Of a stretch of DNA of 64,000 nt, positions 1 through 10,750 are shown piece by piece; within the stretch, counting starts at the first letter, position 1; each line of letters begins with the position of its first letter. The notes beneath the pieces were generated by a model. The model was given only the letters and a program-made list of their open reading frames with translations. It was not told the origin of the DNA and searched no databases. The translations under genes were made by a program, and so were the position numbers. Source of the stretch: Elysia chlorotica (Eukaryota; Mollusca; Gastropoda; Plakobranchidae); the NCBI GenBank assembly GCA_003991915.1, contig RQTK01000090.1, positions 449,070-513,069 on the forward strand, read 5' to 3'.

Positions 1-1304
1 TGGATACACTAAATACGCATACATCATATCAATCAGCATGCAATTAAAAATTAAATATTAAAAGTTAAATCTTAACCAAACAATATACATAAGAAGAAAT
101 GTAGACGTAAATAGTATGCAGCATATACTCATTATTAGATAGCAGTAGTAGTAGAGGCAGTTGTAAGTTAAGTAGTGGTGACTATAAAATGTAAAATATC
201 CTGTATGCCATCAAAAAGTATTTAAATTAAAATTAGATTCCTCTCATAGAAAAATAAAAAAAAAGAAATACAATTTTTGTTTTGATGTATGTAATTTTTC
301 GATATTTATAAGTATGCTTAAGTAACGTAATTTATACAACTATGTTTCGCCATAACTATAACTATTTCAATTATTTTCGGAGACTAAATGAAGGTATATT
401 TTTGTGGACGTCTATTGATTTTGGTATTAGCCAATACTAATTGAAGATCGGACAGTATTTAAAGCTTGAACGAAACTTATCTTGTTCAATTTACATAGAA
501 ATATAATAATTTTTCTTCAATAGTAACACTATTTTAATATATACACATAGAACTCAACAGGTAATTTAAAATATAGTGAAAGTGAATTTACCGAGATCTT
601 CCAAAAATTACAGACATGATTACTTATATAAACCAGTATTTTTATTTAGAGTCAAATTGGAGTCAAATTTAATCGTTGAACTATATGTACAGGTGGGAGA
701 GTTAAAAATGGCTCACACAACTGACAGGGGGGAAGATGGCTGTTAAAAAATTAGCCCAACTCCTTATTCCGGCCCCCAACTGGGTGGCAGTTTGATTCTG
801 TTGAGCGCCAACAGGTGGGGTAGTTACCTTATGAAAGACAGATAGAGGCGACTGATTTATGTCACCGAGAATATAGACACCGTAAGTTATAGGAATCAGC
901 CTATGTAATTTTCGCAAACATTCAGGTACACGGCTTAGTCTCTGCGCCCATAAGCACTCCTGGCGACAGAAAATTTTTTTTTGAATTAAATTTTTATTCT
1001 TACTCGTTGATTTCTGTTGTCTCTTGTTCCTTCTTTGCTTTTTTGCTGTGTGAGTGAACTTTTTTTTGTTTTTGATTTTTCTAATTTTCATTGACCATTT
1101 TCTCATCGAGGAAGCATCGTAGAAAAAATCTGATTATATTTTTTTTTAATCAACGATACAAATTCAAGGAGTCTCTCTAGCAGAATTTCAGTTTGTGAAG
1201 TATAAAAAAAACCCCGTGTGCAATTGAGGAGTCTTCTGTCTCCTGGTTAGTGTGTATGAATGTGTGCATGTGTTTGCGCAGCTTCAGTGTTTTACCCGTT
1301 ATTT
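1..1304. other. AT-rich noncoding stretch
   Basis: No recognisable gene. The section from about 700 to 960 is less AT-rich and is open for about 130 codons on the minus strand. That frame is half lysine/asparagine-rich low-complexity and half unrecognised, with no family motif. Confidence 0.4.
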
Positions 1305-1319
1305 GAGATCAAACACCGC

Positions 1320-1529
1320 GGGGGGCGCGGTGGCCATCGGCTTCCGACGCAAAAGGTCCCGAGTTCGAATCCTGGCTGTTGCAATCCCTACTGGTTGGGT
1401 CGGTGTCAGTAATGGACCTTATCTCGTGTGTGGCAGCACATAAAATTGTCAGACGTCCGTCTTGGGGCCCGTCCACGATATAGCCTATAAGTTGCTGATG
1501 TTGGACGTTAAAACTCAACCAACCAAACC
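1320..1529 (+). mobile_element. tRNA-derived SINE, type A, with perfect 15-bp target site duplication
   Basis: A short nonautonomous retroposon. The head carries a B-box-like GAGTTCGAATCC; the body contains GGTTGGGTCGGTGTCAGT, a CGTGTGTGGCAGCACATAAA segment and the tail TTGGACGTTAAAACTCAACC. The part between the two boxes and the middle of the body are shortened relative to the fullest copy at 31517-31777. GAGATCAAACACCGC lies at 1305-1319 and again at 1530-1544, so both boundaries are fixed by a perfect direct repeat. The element has no coding capacity and would depend on a LINE partner that is not identified here. Confidence 0.9.
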
Positions 1530-1544
1530 GAGATCAAACACCGC

Positions 1545-2568
1545 AGAAAATGTGCTGCTCTGTGCACAGCTGGACATCGTTGTCTTCGGCGACAGAAGAA
1601 TGTCGAAATATGTTCGGTGTCTCTCTGTAGGGCCCCAACAGACCATGTCAACGAAATGATCATGGTGAACACTTGTTAGTGTTATAAGGGTGACAGAGTT
1701 CTATATTTAATAAATCAGTATCACAGTTTGGTCAGATTGATACTCAGAGAGTACTTTTTGCTCAGCCTACTAAGCCTACAGCCCAACAGTGAGAAATAAT
1801 GTAGCTGTTTCTACAAATCTTATGGTACTTGGATTTTGCTTGCTTTTTTGGAAGCCTCTATTTTAGTGCATAGTGTTCAAAGTAAAAACACAACGAAGCA
1901 GAATTATTATTAACACTATTTGAAAATTAATTATCAAAACATTTATATTAAAAACCACTAATCTTTAGCTCTAAACACTTCCATAACACCTACTAGCATT
2001 ATATCTTACATCCACATGGCTATTGCTTGCTACTACTGCTGATTCTTTTTTTTTATCATTTAGTATTTAAGAGAAACAATGCTAGTTTTCTGAATGATTA
2101 TAACCATTATTTCATTTACATTATCATTTTGTCATAATCCTTTGCAACAGACTCTTTCTACGTACAAAAACAAATCTTAACCCTCGTTACTTGTTTTCCT
2201 CAGCCTACCCACTGGCACAGACCGCTGATGTTTTAGCTGTTCATGTCAAGTTTGCTTAGAACACGTTGCATCGGATTGGAATCTTGAAATGACAAGGCAG
2301 TAGAAAAAATTATGTCAAGATATACAGCCGTGTTGTAGAATCGTAATGAATAATTTATTATAATTAAATAGTGTATAATTATTATTTTTTTCGTTATGTA
2401 AAAATAAATGAAGGAGTGGGATATGTTGTGTTACCTTCAATATCATATGCTATACAGGAGTAACTAAAGAATTATGGTCGCATTATATTCATTTTAAAAA
2501 GTACTCATAAAGGAGACAAAAGAGAGACGAAATCGAATGGCTTTACGCAGGGACTAATTGTGAAAGAT

Positions 2569-2570
<2 letters not shown>
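1545..2570. other. noncoding, nothing recognised
   Basis: AT-rich sequence with stop codons in all frames and no protein or RNA family that I recognise. Confidence 0.4.
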
Positions 2571-2663
<93 letters not shown>

Positions 2664-2675
2664 GGGGGGGGGGGG
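2571..2675 (+). repeat. (GA)n microsatellite with terminal G-run
   Basis: About 90 bp of GA dinucleotides followed by a 12-G homopolymer at 2664-2675. The apparent proteins on both strands (Arg-Glu or Ser-Leu repeats) come from the repeat. Confidence 0.95.
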
Positions 2676-3612
2676 AATTGATAGCGGTAAAGAGAGAGCG
2701 CGCGCTCTGTTTACAAAACGTAAGAATATTAATTTAATCAAATTTAAAACAAAAAAGTATTTTTGAGTCAATAATCTTCATAAGAACATAGCAGAATAAC
2801 TTATAAATCTTGTATTTGTTTAACATGGCGTCAGCATTTATTCTGCTCGTTTCGTATTCATTTCTTAATGGAACCGAAAGGCTTCGTTACACTAATTTTT
2901 AAGATGTATTTGTTTTACTAAAAATCAGGACAATCTAATTTTATAATAAATTATTTAGAACTAGCTTTGCCATTGAACCTTGCATCTTTAAACAAAATGT
3001 ATCCGCAAAACTTAACATCCGTTCTTTTACTCTTTCTCTGGTGTAACTAATGTGCTGTAAAGATCCATACCACAGAGCTTAAAGTGTTGGAAAAAAGCTT
3101 TCTGAGACTTCGATTGGTATCGTGATTTGGCAATCAATAACATTACTCATAAGGAAGTTGACACGGCTCTCTGGATCCTTCTAAAATAAATCTTTTCTTC
3201 AAAATAAGGACAAAAGAACAAGTTCTTTTATGTCGATCTGATATACCCCAAGCTAATGCGTCCTGCTTCCGACAAAAGTTAAAACGAAAAGAAGTGTTTA
3301 AAATGACTCGGAGCAGGCAAAAAGCACAAAGCTCTAACCCTTCAAAGTTGTTGGGCTTGACAATGAACGTCACTTTAAATATTTGCGAAAATATAAGGGA
3401 GGGATTCTGCAGGTGAACAGTTTGATTTTTTATATGCCCTACATATTGTTGATAGAGCTCTATTCAACAACTGAGACGGAAGTGCATTGCACCTGAGTAA
3501 CCTCAATAGTACAAAGCTATTGCAGAATACAAAGCTGATGCACTTTGGCATGATGTTTAGATTTTTGTTCAACCCGATGGATTTTATATGAAGGGAACCA
3601 TTTAATTCAAGC
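2676..3612. other. noncoding, nothing recognised
   Basis: Two minus-strand open frames of 76 and 80 codons (3143-3373, 3375-3617) have no recognisable motif and are within chance expectation. Confidence 0.35.
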
Positions 3613-3684
3613 GTCATTTTAATAGCTTTTAAAGGTATACAGGAGCTATTTTCTATGTATAACTTTAAAAGCTATTAAAATGAC
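3613..3684. repeat. perfect 22-bp inverted repeat (hairpin)
   Basis: The arm at 3613-3634 (GTCATTTTAATAGCTTTT then AAAG) is the exact reverse complement of 3663-3684. The stem continues inward as GGTATAC against GTATAAC with one mismatch, leaving a short loop. It could be the ends of a tiny foldback element or a structured site. Confidence 0.85.
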
Positions 3685-3799
3685 AGATGCTTTATTTATC
3701 ACCGGGCTAGCGCATGCCCAAAGCCCTAGTTTAGGGTGATAAGTAGCTAGATCTGGCGTGGCTGTTAGCCGTTTCCGGCTTGCAAGTTGTGCTTTGAGC

Positions 3800-3801
<2 letters not shown>

Positions 3802-3871
<70 letters not shown>
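3802..3871 (+). repeat. (TAA)n microsatellite
   Basis: About 23 uninterrupted ATA/TAA triplets. The polyisoleucine frame across it is spurious. Confidence 0.95.
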
Positions 3872-3873
<2 letters not shown>

Positions 3874-4293
3874 GTCATAATAAAATTAATTGCCTATCGC
3901 GACTCGAGCTACTGCTGTCGTCAGGCGACTTGTTATTTCTGTTTGACAACAGGAAACGTTTTCTGTGGGTGCAGTGGGAAAAGATTTCCTTTCTTTGGCT
4001 TAGGGTTGGTCTCTTCATGAGTATCTGGTACTTTTCCTCTAGGCACAGGTGACACACTTTTTTGGCTGGTGTGTATGGTTTCACCTGTCTTACAATTTCC
4101 CAGTGTATTTTGTGGTTTGTGTCTGTGGGAAAATTAATATGGTAAAGACATGAAGAGAGCTAATAACATCGCAGTTGCTGTATCGGAAAAAAAATTATTG
4201 ATGTGCTTTACATATAACTTGCAGGTATATTAACATAATTGAATATAATGAGTTTACAGAATATATTAATTCAAAAAAGTGAAGTCATTAAGT

Positions 4294-4575
4294 TTCAGTT
4301 GGTTTCTTAATGTCTAACCTCAACACTATAATAGGCTATATTGTGGACGGGCCCCAACACTTACGTAGGATCATATTATGAGCTGCCACATGCACACACG
4401 AGACGGCGGGAATACCTAGACTCCTATCTCAGACGGGCACATTATACTGACAACGACCCAACCAGTAGGTTACGAATTGGGACATATATATTTTTGACCA
4501 ATCGTGGGTTTCGAACAACGCATGATCCGATTTGGAAGCTAACGCTCTACCATTTGAGCAGGTTTACCCCCCCCC
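4294..4575 (-). mobile_element. tRNA-derived SINE, type B, minus strand, with 9-bp target site duplication
   Basis: Read on the minus strand: a tRNA-like head (TGGTAGAGCG-like A box, GTTCGAAACCCACGATTGG-like B box followed by a T-rich spacer), the shared body segment around GGTTGGGTCG, the CGTGTGTGCATGTGGCAGC region, GGGGCCCGTCCACAATATAG, and a degraded tail. TCATTAAGT occurs at 4285-4293 and 4576-4584, giving a perfect 9-bp target duplication. The 5' edge, next to the duplication, is a 9-base G-run on the element strand (Cs at 4567-4575). Confidence 0.85.
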
Positions 4576-4782
4576 TCATTAAGTCATCTAGACTAATCAT
4601 AATATTACTATTTTGAATGAGATTCGCACACAATCAGATAAAGCCCAATAGTTTAATAAGGATTAAATATGTCTGCCGACATATGATTTTTTTTTTTCTT
4701 CTAATCTTAAAGTAGAATTCAGGAACATGATAGAAAGTATTTTAGTTAACTTAACGCTCAAGAAAAAAAAGGGAGAAGGGGT

Positions 4783-4960
4783 GGGGGGGGGGGCATGGTC
4801 CTTGGGTTAGAGCATTAGGTCCCGACGCAGAAGGTCCATGGATCGTGCCCCGCTCTTACAGACGAGTTTTTATTGAATGATTGAGCTGATGTCGGTATAA
4901 TCTGACTGCCCGCTCTGGGTCGGCATATAACTTATTCAAAACTTAGGAAACGTTAAACTA
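4783..4960 (+). mobile_element. divergent SINE-like relic
   Basis: An 11-G run at 4783-4793 is followed by a tRNA-like head (TTGGGTTAGAGCATTAGGTCCCGACGCAGAAGGTCC) resembling the type A head, then a weakly matching body (TGAGCTGATGTCGGTATAAT) and a tail-like GGAAACGTTAAAC. It is too diverged to fix the ends. Confidence 0.5.
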
Positions 4961-7010
4961 GCAGAGGAGAGCACCGCTTTCCCCGATAAAAGACTCAACA
5001 AAATCTACACTTCGTAATCATTCCTTTAAAGTGGATATACTGAATTTTAACATAATTTAGATTTAGCATGTTCTTTATATGTATAATAAAAAAATATGTT
5101 CCCTTCAACGCGAGGACCAAAATTTGCTCTCTTTGTTTTTGGATTTTTTGTTTTTGTTTTTGTTTGTTTGTTTGTTTGTTATTTTTTACGATCCGTGTGC
5201 CCATGTTCTATATCCTTAACACTGAATTGAACCATGTATGCATACTGTTGATGTTTGGATTCTAAAACAAGTTGTTCCATCAGAGGACTGTTGAGTAGAA
5301 AGCTCACAGTCTTATCAAATTCAGGTATAACTGCTGGAGACATCATTTTGCAGCCCTACAGATGGCACAAAACAACACTGTTCAAAGTGTTGGTATTTCG
5401 TATTATATAGGAATTAATGATATTGTCATGCGCCGCAAAAAAAAATGCACTGGAAACGAACCTCATCGAATCGCATGAAAAATAAACAATAAGTAGAGGC
5501 CGAACAATCTTTTTTTGGACATTTGATGAGAAAAGAAAAGCTGAAACCTTTTAATACTTTACGCCCAGTGAAATGACTGAAGGGGGGCGCATCAGGTGAA
5601 AAGAACAAGAAAAGTACTGACAATTGTTTAAAGTCGAGGAAAATGATGGAGTCGTTGAAAGCAGCGCATAAGTTTAAAGTGTGGAGGGCATGATTGCTAA
5701 CGCTAAAAAACATGATACTCAATAGATGATCATGAATGGAACTGAGCGCATAGTTCATCTAGAATAGTGCAAAATACAGGATTACATGTATTGATGTTCT
5801 CTCTGAACCTCATAGTAGTTTGTCAGCAAATAGGGCTGAAGCACGGATCAGCTCTTAACTTTTCACTTTCATAATAAACGATATAATAGAGCTTGCACTG
5901 AGCCAAAGCCCAATAGTAAACAAACTATAACCAGAACAGTCTGCCATCCCCTCATGGTATTATTCCTTATTTACTCATAATGCATTATGGACACGTACAA
6001 ATATGCCTTTGCGACTAATGGCACACGAATTCATCCTTTTTTAGCTGCAAATCTGCCAGACCAAATCGTTGACCGTTCTTTGAGCCCTATTCATTGAAGA
6101 GGATTTGTAACATAATATTGTGGGTTTTGTGGTGTAAATAATGTATTGGTCCGAAAAAATACGTATAATCAACCAACGCTCAGTGGCCTCCAAGTTATAT
6201 ACACACTAATCAACCAACCACTTTTCCTTTAATATACTCCTCATTAAACCACAATGCATAGTGAAGAACAACAAAAAAGGATTAGGTGTACCTTGTACAT
6301 TATTATAGCAGCAGGTAAATCAGCCCAAAGTCCTCACCATTGTTTTGAGCCACTGGAACCAAATAAAGACTTCGCGATCCACCCTACGTTAACGGATAAC
6401 TTAATCATGTTCCGCAAGCATGGCGCTCTCTGATTGTCCATTTGTTCAGCAAGTCTAAGAAAGAGCTATGATTGAACGTTGGTACAGGCCTAAGCGTACA
6501 TAACTGGGACCTCTCAGGTACAGGCCCATTACCTCCCGCCTTCGTTTTTGGTATGGGCCCCGTGATTGCAAAACCTTTAATAGTAGAAACAGAGACTGGC
6601 TTTTGTATTGTAAGCTCTCTGTATGATAGTCCAAATAAAAGTTAACAATCAGGTGATCAATGTATCATACTTCCCTCATTGTTGTATACAACATACCTTT
6701 GGATAAAATCCAGATGCAAAAAATAATATAATATACAGCTTACAAAAAGCAAGTGAAAATTGTTTTATACAATAAATAAATGTCCTTTCCTTTTTAGAAA
6801 GCAAAAAAAAAAGAATAATAAAGTGACGAAGATAGAAAGTAAAAAAATGTCAAAACAAATACCAATATTTGAAGAATGTGCAAAAAAGTACATTAGATTG
6901 AACATTTTGTAGTAGGTGTAATAAAAAAAACATCTCAAGACATACCTATTTAAAAATTATCTTGATAAGTAATATCATGTCAAATTTTGCTTTTGGATAT
7001 TGAGTGTCTG
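4961..7010. other. noncoding, nothing recognised
   Basis: Contains short T/G-rich low-complexity runs near 5150-5180 and a minus-strand frame at 5426-5758 (110 codons) with no family resemblance. No gene supported. Confidence 0.35.
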
Positions 7011-7064
7011 CGTGTGTGTGTGTGTGTGTGTGCGTGCTGTGTGTTTGTGTGGGTGTGGGTGTGT
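7011..7064 (+). repeat. (TG)n microsatellite
   Basis: TG dinucleotides with scattered C and G interruptions. Confidence 0.9.
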
Positions 7065-7097
7065 CTGATGTACAATTTGTATGGACGAATGAAAAAA

Positions 7098-7155
7098 TCT
7101 TGTAAAGCGCTTTGAGGCCTCGGCATAAAGCGCTACAAAAATGTACTTATTATTA
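7098..7155 (+). mobile_element. retroposon 3'-tail-like motif
   Basis: TTGTAAAGCGCTTTGAGGCC followed closely by ATAAAGCGCTACAAAAATG and a TTATTATTA end. A second version of the same paired AAGCGCT arrangement is at 11158-11220. The layout looks like a conserved 3' end of a LINE or SINE; the source family was not identified. Confidence 0.4.
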
Positions 7156-7555
7156 AAATGTTCTTGTTATCTCTGATTTCCTCCATTTTTAGGCTTGATC
7201 TTAATCTCAGTCCACTTTTTATCAGCGCCGCTTCAACCGCAGAATTTTAGAAAGAAAGCGGGATATCTGAGATAGTTAATCTTGTTCCGAGAATTTCCTT
7301 TCCATTAGGATACCTCACTAAAAAAGGGTTTTGGGATGATACTTTTACCGTCCTTCCCCTAATGGACACGTCGTGAGAGTGGCACGAGACTGGGCAGAAT
7401 GAACATTAATGTTAACCATATTTCACATTGTGAGGAATACACTTGGGAAGCCAGCAAGAAAATAATATAGCAAAATAATTAGTGCTTCGGCAGGAAAGAT
7501 TTCAATTTGGGTTTTATAACTTGGAAAAAAACCCGGTAATGGTTAATTTTCGCGA

Positions 7556-7630
7556 GATAGGCTATACTGTGTATGGGTATCAACAGTAACGTCTGACAAT
7601 TTTACGTGCTGCAACACAGAAACAGAGCGT
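7556..7630 (-). mobile_element. SINE tail fragment
   Basis: TAGGCTATACTGTG, then AACGTCTGACAATTTTACGTGC, match the minus-strand tail half of the SINE body seen in fuller copies. Head and 3' end are lost. Confidence 0.65.
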
Positions 7631-7886
7631 GATAGTTGGACGCACGTATCGGGCTGGTTACATCATACCCTCGAATTCGGTGGTAGATGCAGATGTGTTG
7701 TCTGCTACCTGTTAGCTGTCAGTGTGGACACTTTTGATGATAACTAGCAACACCAATGCGCAGATGAATTCACGCCATGCGCCATCCTTATCAATATATA
7801 CAATTGTCTTCGTCTCAAACTTAGACATGCGATCAAATCCAAACCGCTCCACCCTAAAATCCCAAATTTTACAATGTATGTCCCTA

Positions 7887-8251
7887 TCTGTCTGTCTGTC
7901 TGTCTGTTGTTTGTCTGTCTGTCTGTCTGTGTGTCTGTCTGTCTGTCTGTCTGTCTGTTCATCTGTGTGTCTGTCTCTGTTTCTTTCTTTGTGTGTATTT
8001 CTCTCTGCCTGTCCTTCTATCTGTCTTTCTCTCTCTCTCTGCGTCTCCCCCTCTCTGTCTGTCCCACTCTCTGTATCTGTCACTTCCTCTGTGACTTTGT
8101 CTGTCTGTTTGTCTGTCTTATTTTTTCTCTTTCTCTATTTCTGTCTCTGTCGCTCTCTGTATGCCCCTCTATCGGTCTACTTCTCTCTGTCTCTGTCTGT
8201 TTGTCTGACTGTCTGTCTGTCTGTCTGTCTCTGTCAGTCTCTCTTTCTCTT

Positions 8252-8299
<48 letters not shown>
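7887..8299 (+). repeat. (CTGT)n / (CT)n pyrimidine tract
   Basis: About 410 bp of CTGT tetranucleotides grading into pure CT (8247-8299). It is open on both strands for up to ~200 codons because of the repeat; those frames (Cys-Leu-Ser-Val repeats) are not genes. Confidence 0.95.
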
Positions 8300-8300
<1 letters not shown>

Positions 8301-9001
8301 GTTTTTTTTTTTTATATATACACGATAAAATAAGAACGAAAATAAAAATTCAATATTATAACAATACGAAAAAAATTATAATAAAAAAAATAATGTATGG
8401 GCATTTAAATTTCTAACTTTTAAATTTATGACAACAGGCAAAACGAAAACGAAAACCACTATTCTATAATTTGTTTCAAAATTTGATGATATTCTTAATA
8501 GTCTTTGGAATCTTATAATCAAGGGAAGTAATAGATGTTTTACATATTGAAAAAGGAAATGGTAAATTATCCCCCTTGTATACTTTTTCAGCTTTATAAA
8601 GAAAAGCTTTTTCGCCTTGAAAAGGTGATAAGCTAACAGTAAAATCGCCCTTCTTGTGCATGTATAAATAAAGGCCAGTCAGGTTTGTGATTCACGTAGT
8701 CCGCAGTCTATTATTATGTATGGCACTGTGTCCATTTTATCAACAATTTATTTTGTAATCACATTGTTATGATAAACGCACCCACTGTGGAATCCAGTAA
8801 GACTGTGCGCAGCCTAAGTGTCATAAAGCCCGATTCAACAAAATATATGAGATATTCCGCAAAATGAAAATTCGGTGTTTATGGATGACCCTTCAGTGAG
8901 TTCCATGGCAACACAATGTTAAAGAAAGAGAGCTCAACTAGAGTGCACGTCTAGAGCACTGCGTGAACAGGTGGGCTGCAGTGACCTAATGTGATAGACG
9001 G
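8300..9001. other. noncoding, nothing recognised
   Basis: A-rich segment then unassigned sequence. The last ~60 bp before 9002 resemble the bases just before the second direct repeat (10100-10116), so the left duplication may begin slightly earlier than annotated. Confidence 0.35.
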
Positions 9002-9423
9002 GCGCTGCATATTTCGCGATGCCTGTGTGCAAGACAAAAGTCCCTCACAGTCTTCTAGCTGGCATCCAGTACAAGTATGTCATTTAAGGGCAAAACTATG
9101 CTAAATATTAATATGCACAAAAAGGCAAATTAAATTCAACCCGAGTGTAGAGCTTAGAGTGAGGGCTTTATCTCTACTGGCAGAAGCTTCCTTTGAGTCA
9201 TGTCTGTCTCATGGCCAACGCAATGCGTAGCCTATCTAGTCTATAAACAGAATATCACTGGTGAGCTGCATATAATCAAATGAACAAAAAAAAGACCAAA
9301 TTAGATGATACTCTTGAGATATAATACCTTTGTTAAATATTATAATCTCTCACTCTTTTTAGACCAAGAAACTGGACAACAAATTGGATTTAATCATAAA
9401 GGACAGTTTGAAAGCTGAATCCT
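9002..9423 (+). repeat. left copy of ~430-bp direct repeat flanking a mariner relic
   Basis: Begins GCGCTGCATATTTCGCGATG and ends GAAAGCTGAATCCT. The sequence recurs at 10116-10554 in the same orientation, with substitutions and a ~20-bp length difference near the start. No coding potential was seen. Its end abuts the mariner relic directly. Confidence 0.9.
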
Positions 9424-9424
9424 A

Positions 9425-10005
9425 CGGATGTGGTATGGTAGGAAGATCCAACTGATGTAAAGCGCACTGGGTTTGGCGACTGGTGTGTGGCCGAGCATTA
9501 TCGTGCTGGATGACAACGTCTTTGACTTTGTCCTGTCGAACCCGTCTGAGTCGGCCCTTCAATGCACGCAGAGTTGACACATATCTCTCTGAATTTATTG
9601 TTGTGCCTTGCTCCAAAATCTCAATATGGACGATACCTTCCATGTCCCAGAATATTGACAGCAAAACCTTTCAAGCTGATGCGACGACTTTGAACTTCTT
9701 CGGGGCTGGAGAGTTCTTGTGTCGGTACTGCATAGACTGCATCTTGCTCTCTGAGTCATAGTGATGCACCCAAGACTCGTCACCGGTGATGATGCTCCGC
9801 AGAAAACGCTCGCCGTCATGAGTGAATCTTTCCAACAGTTGTGTATTAGATCTGTGTCCATTTTATCATTTATTGTCTCGGTACCCATCTTGCCGAGACT
9901 TTCCTGTAACCAAGGTGGACTGTGATAATGTGATGAACTCGTTCTGAAATGTCAAGCGCATTTGCAACTATTGATATTCTATTTGCAACAATCATTTCGT
10001 GTTTG
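9425..10005 (-). pseudogene. mariner-type transposase remnant (Tc1/mariner superfamily)
   Basis: Minus-strand reading gives, N- to C-terminal: ALDISERVHHII, LGYRKVSARWVPRQ, then after a frameshift LLERFTHDGERFLRSIITGD with the first catalytic Asp in GDESWVHHY (about 9759-9785), then SIFWDMEGIVHIEIL, and the second catalytic Asp in QHDNARPH (about 9485-9505). The relic stops at LPTIPHP, just before the place where the third catalytic Asp of mariner enzymes lies, so the active site is incomplete. An in-frame stop (GCT TGA AAG on the coding strand, near 9680) and at least one frameshift confirm decay. The N-terminal DNA-binding half is mostly missing. In the family this enzyme performs cut-and-paste at TA sites in the nucleus; this copy cannot be active. 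Confidence 0.9.
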
Positions 10006-10019
10006 GGTGCTTCGGGTTT

Positions 10020-10100
10020 GACAGGACACAGTTCAAAGACGTTGTCAATCCAGCACGATAAGCTCGGACACCAGTCGCCAAACTCAGTGCGCTTTACAGC
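10020..10100 (+). repeat. inverted copy of the mariner catalytic segment
   Basis: The sequence from GACAGGACACAGTTCAAAGA to GCGCTTTACAGC is the reverse complement, with a few mismatches, of 9454-9536. Read on the plus strand it encodes a degraded version of the transposase stretch around IQHDN. The relic therefore carries ~80-bp inverted arms at its two sides. Confidence 0.85.
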
Positions 10101-10115
10101 TAATGTCCGTGCAGC

Positions 10116-10554
10116 GCGCTGCACATTTCGCGATGTCTGTGCGCGAGACAAAAGACCCTTACATGTTTTCTGGGTGGCATCCGGTAGAGTAATAAACCTG
10201 TACCCGCAGAACTATATCATTATGGGGCAAAACTATGCTAAATTATGCACAAAAAGGCAAATTAAGATTCAACCCGAGCGCAGAGCTTAAAGTGAGGGCC
10301 TTATCTCTACTGGCAGGAGCTTCTTGTGAATAATTTCGGTCTCATGGCCAACGCAATGCTTAGCCTATCTAGTCTATAAACAGAATATCACTGGTGTGCT
10401 GCATATGATCAAATGACCCAAAAAAAAGGCCAAATTAGAAGATACTCGGGCGATATATCTTTGTTAAATATTATAATCTCGTACTCTTTTTAGACCAACA
10501 GACTGGACAACAAATTGGATTTAATCATAAAGGACTGTTTGAAAGCTGAATCCT
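10116..10554 (+). repeat. right copy of ~430-bp direct repeat flanking a mariner relic
   Basis: Matches 9002-9423 from GCGCTGCACATTTCGCGATG to GAAAGCTGAATCCT, with an extra segment around 10186-10215. It shares features such as CTAGTCTATAAACAGAATAT with the left copy. Confidence 0.9.
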
Positions 10555-10659
10555 GATGTTACCAACTTTAATCAAGACAACTAGGTCATTTACAACAAAT
10601 TCTAAATCGATAAGGAGGAGGTAAAAAGAGAGACAACCGAGTCAATTAAATTTTGGTTA

Positions 10660-10750
10660 ATCGCCCAACGTCAACTTTATGTAGGCTATATTGATGACGG
10701 GCACTAAAGACTGACGTCCGACAATTTTATGTGCTGCCACACACAAGGAC
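10660..10750 (-). mobile_element. SINE tail fragment
   Basis: CGCCCAACGTCAACTTTATG, TAGGCTATATTGATGACGGG and GACAATTTTATGTGCTGCCA are the minus-strand tail of the SINE body. Head absent. Confidence 0.75.

Noticed and set aside
702-1106. 134-codon minus-strand frame
   Set aside because: Half is lysine/asparagine-rich low complexity and the remainder matches no family I recognise. Chance cannot be excluded.
1320-1400. Functional tRNA gene in the SINE heads
   Set aside because: Heads have A- and B-box-like words but do not fold into complete cloverleaves and are always followed by the SINE body.
5426-5758. 110-codon minus-strand frame
   Set aside because: Phe/Ser-rich with no domain, conserved motif or splice signal; consistent with AT-rich chance.
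7722-8416. Cys/Leu/Ser/Val-rich proteins of up to 203 codons
   Set aside because: Entirely translated CTGT/CT microsatellite.
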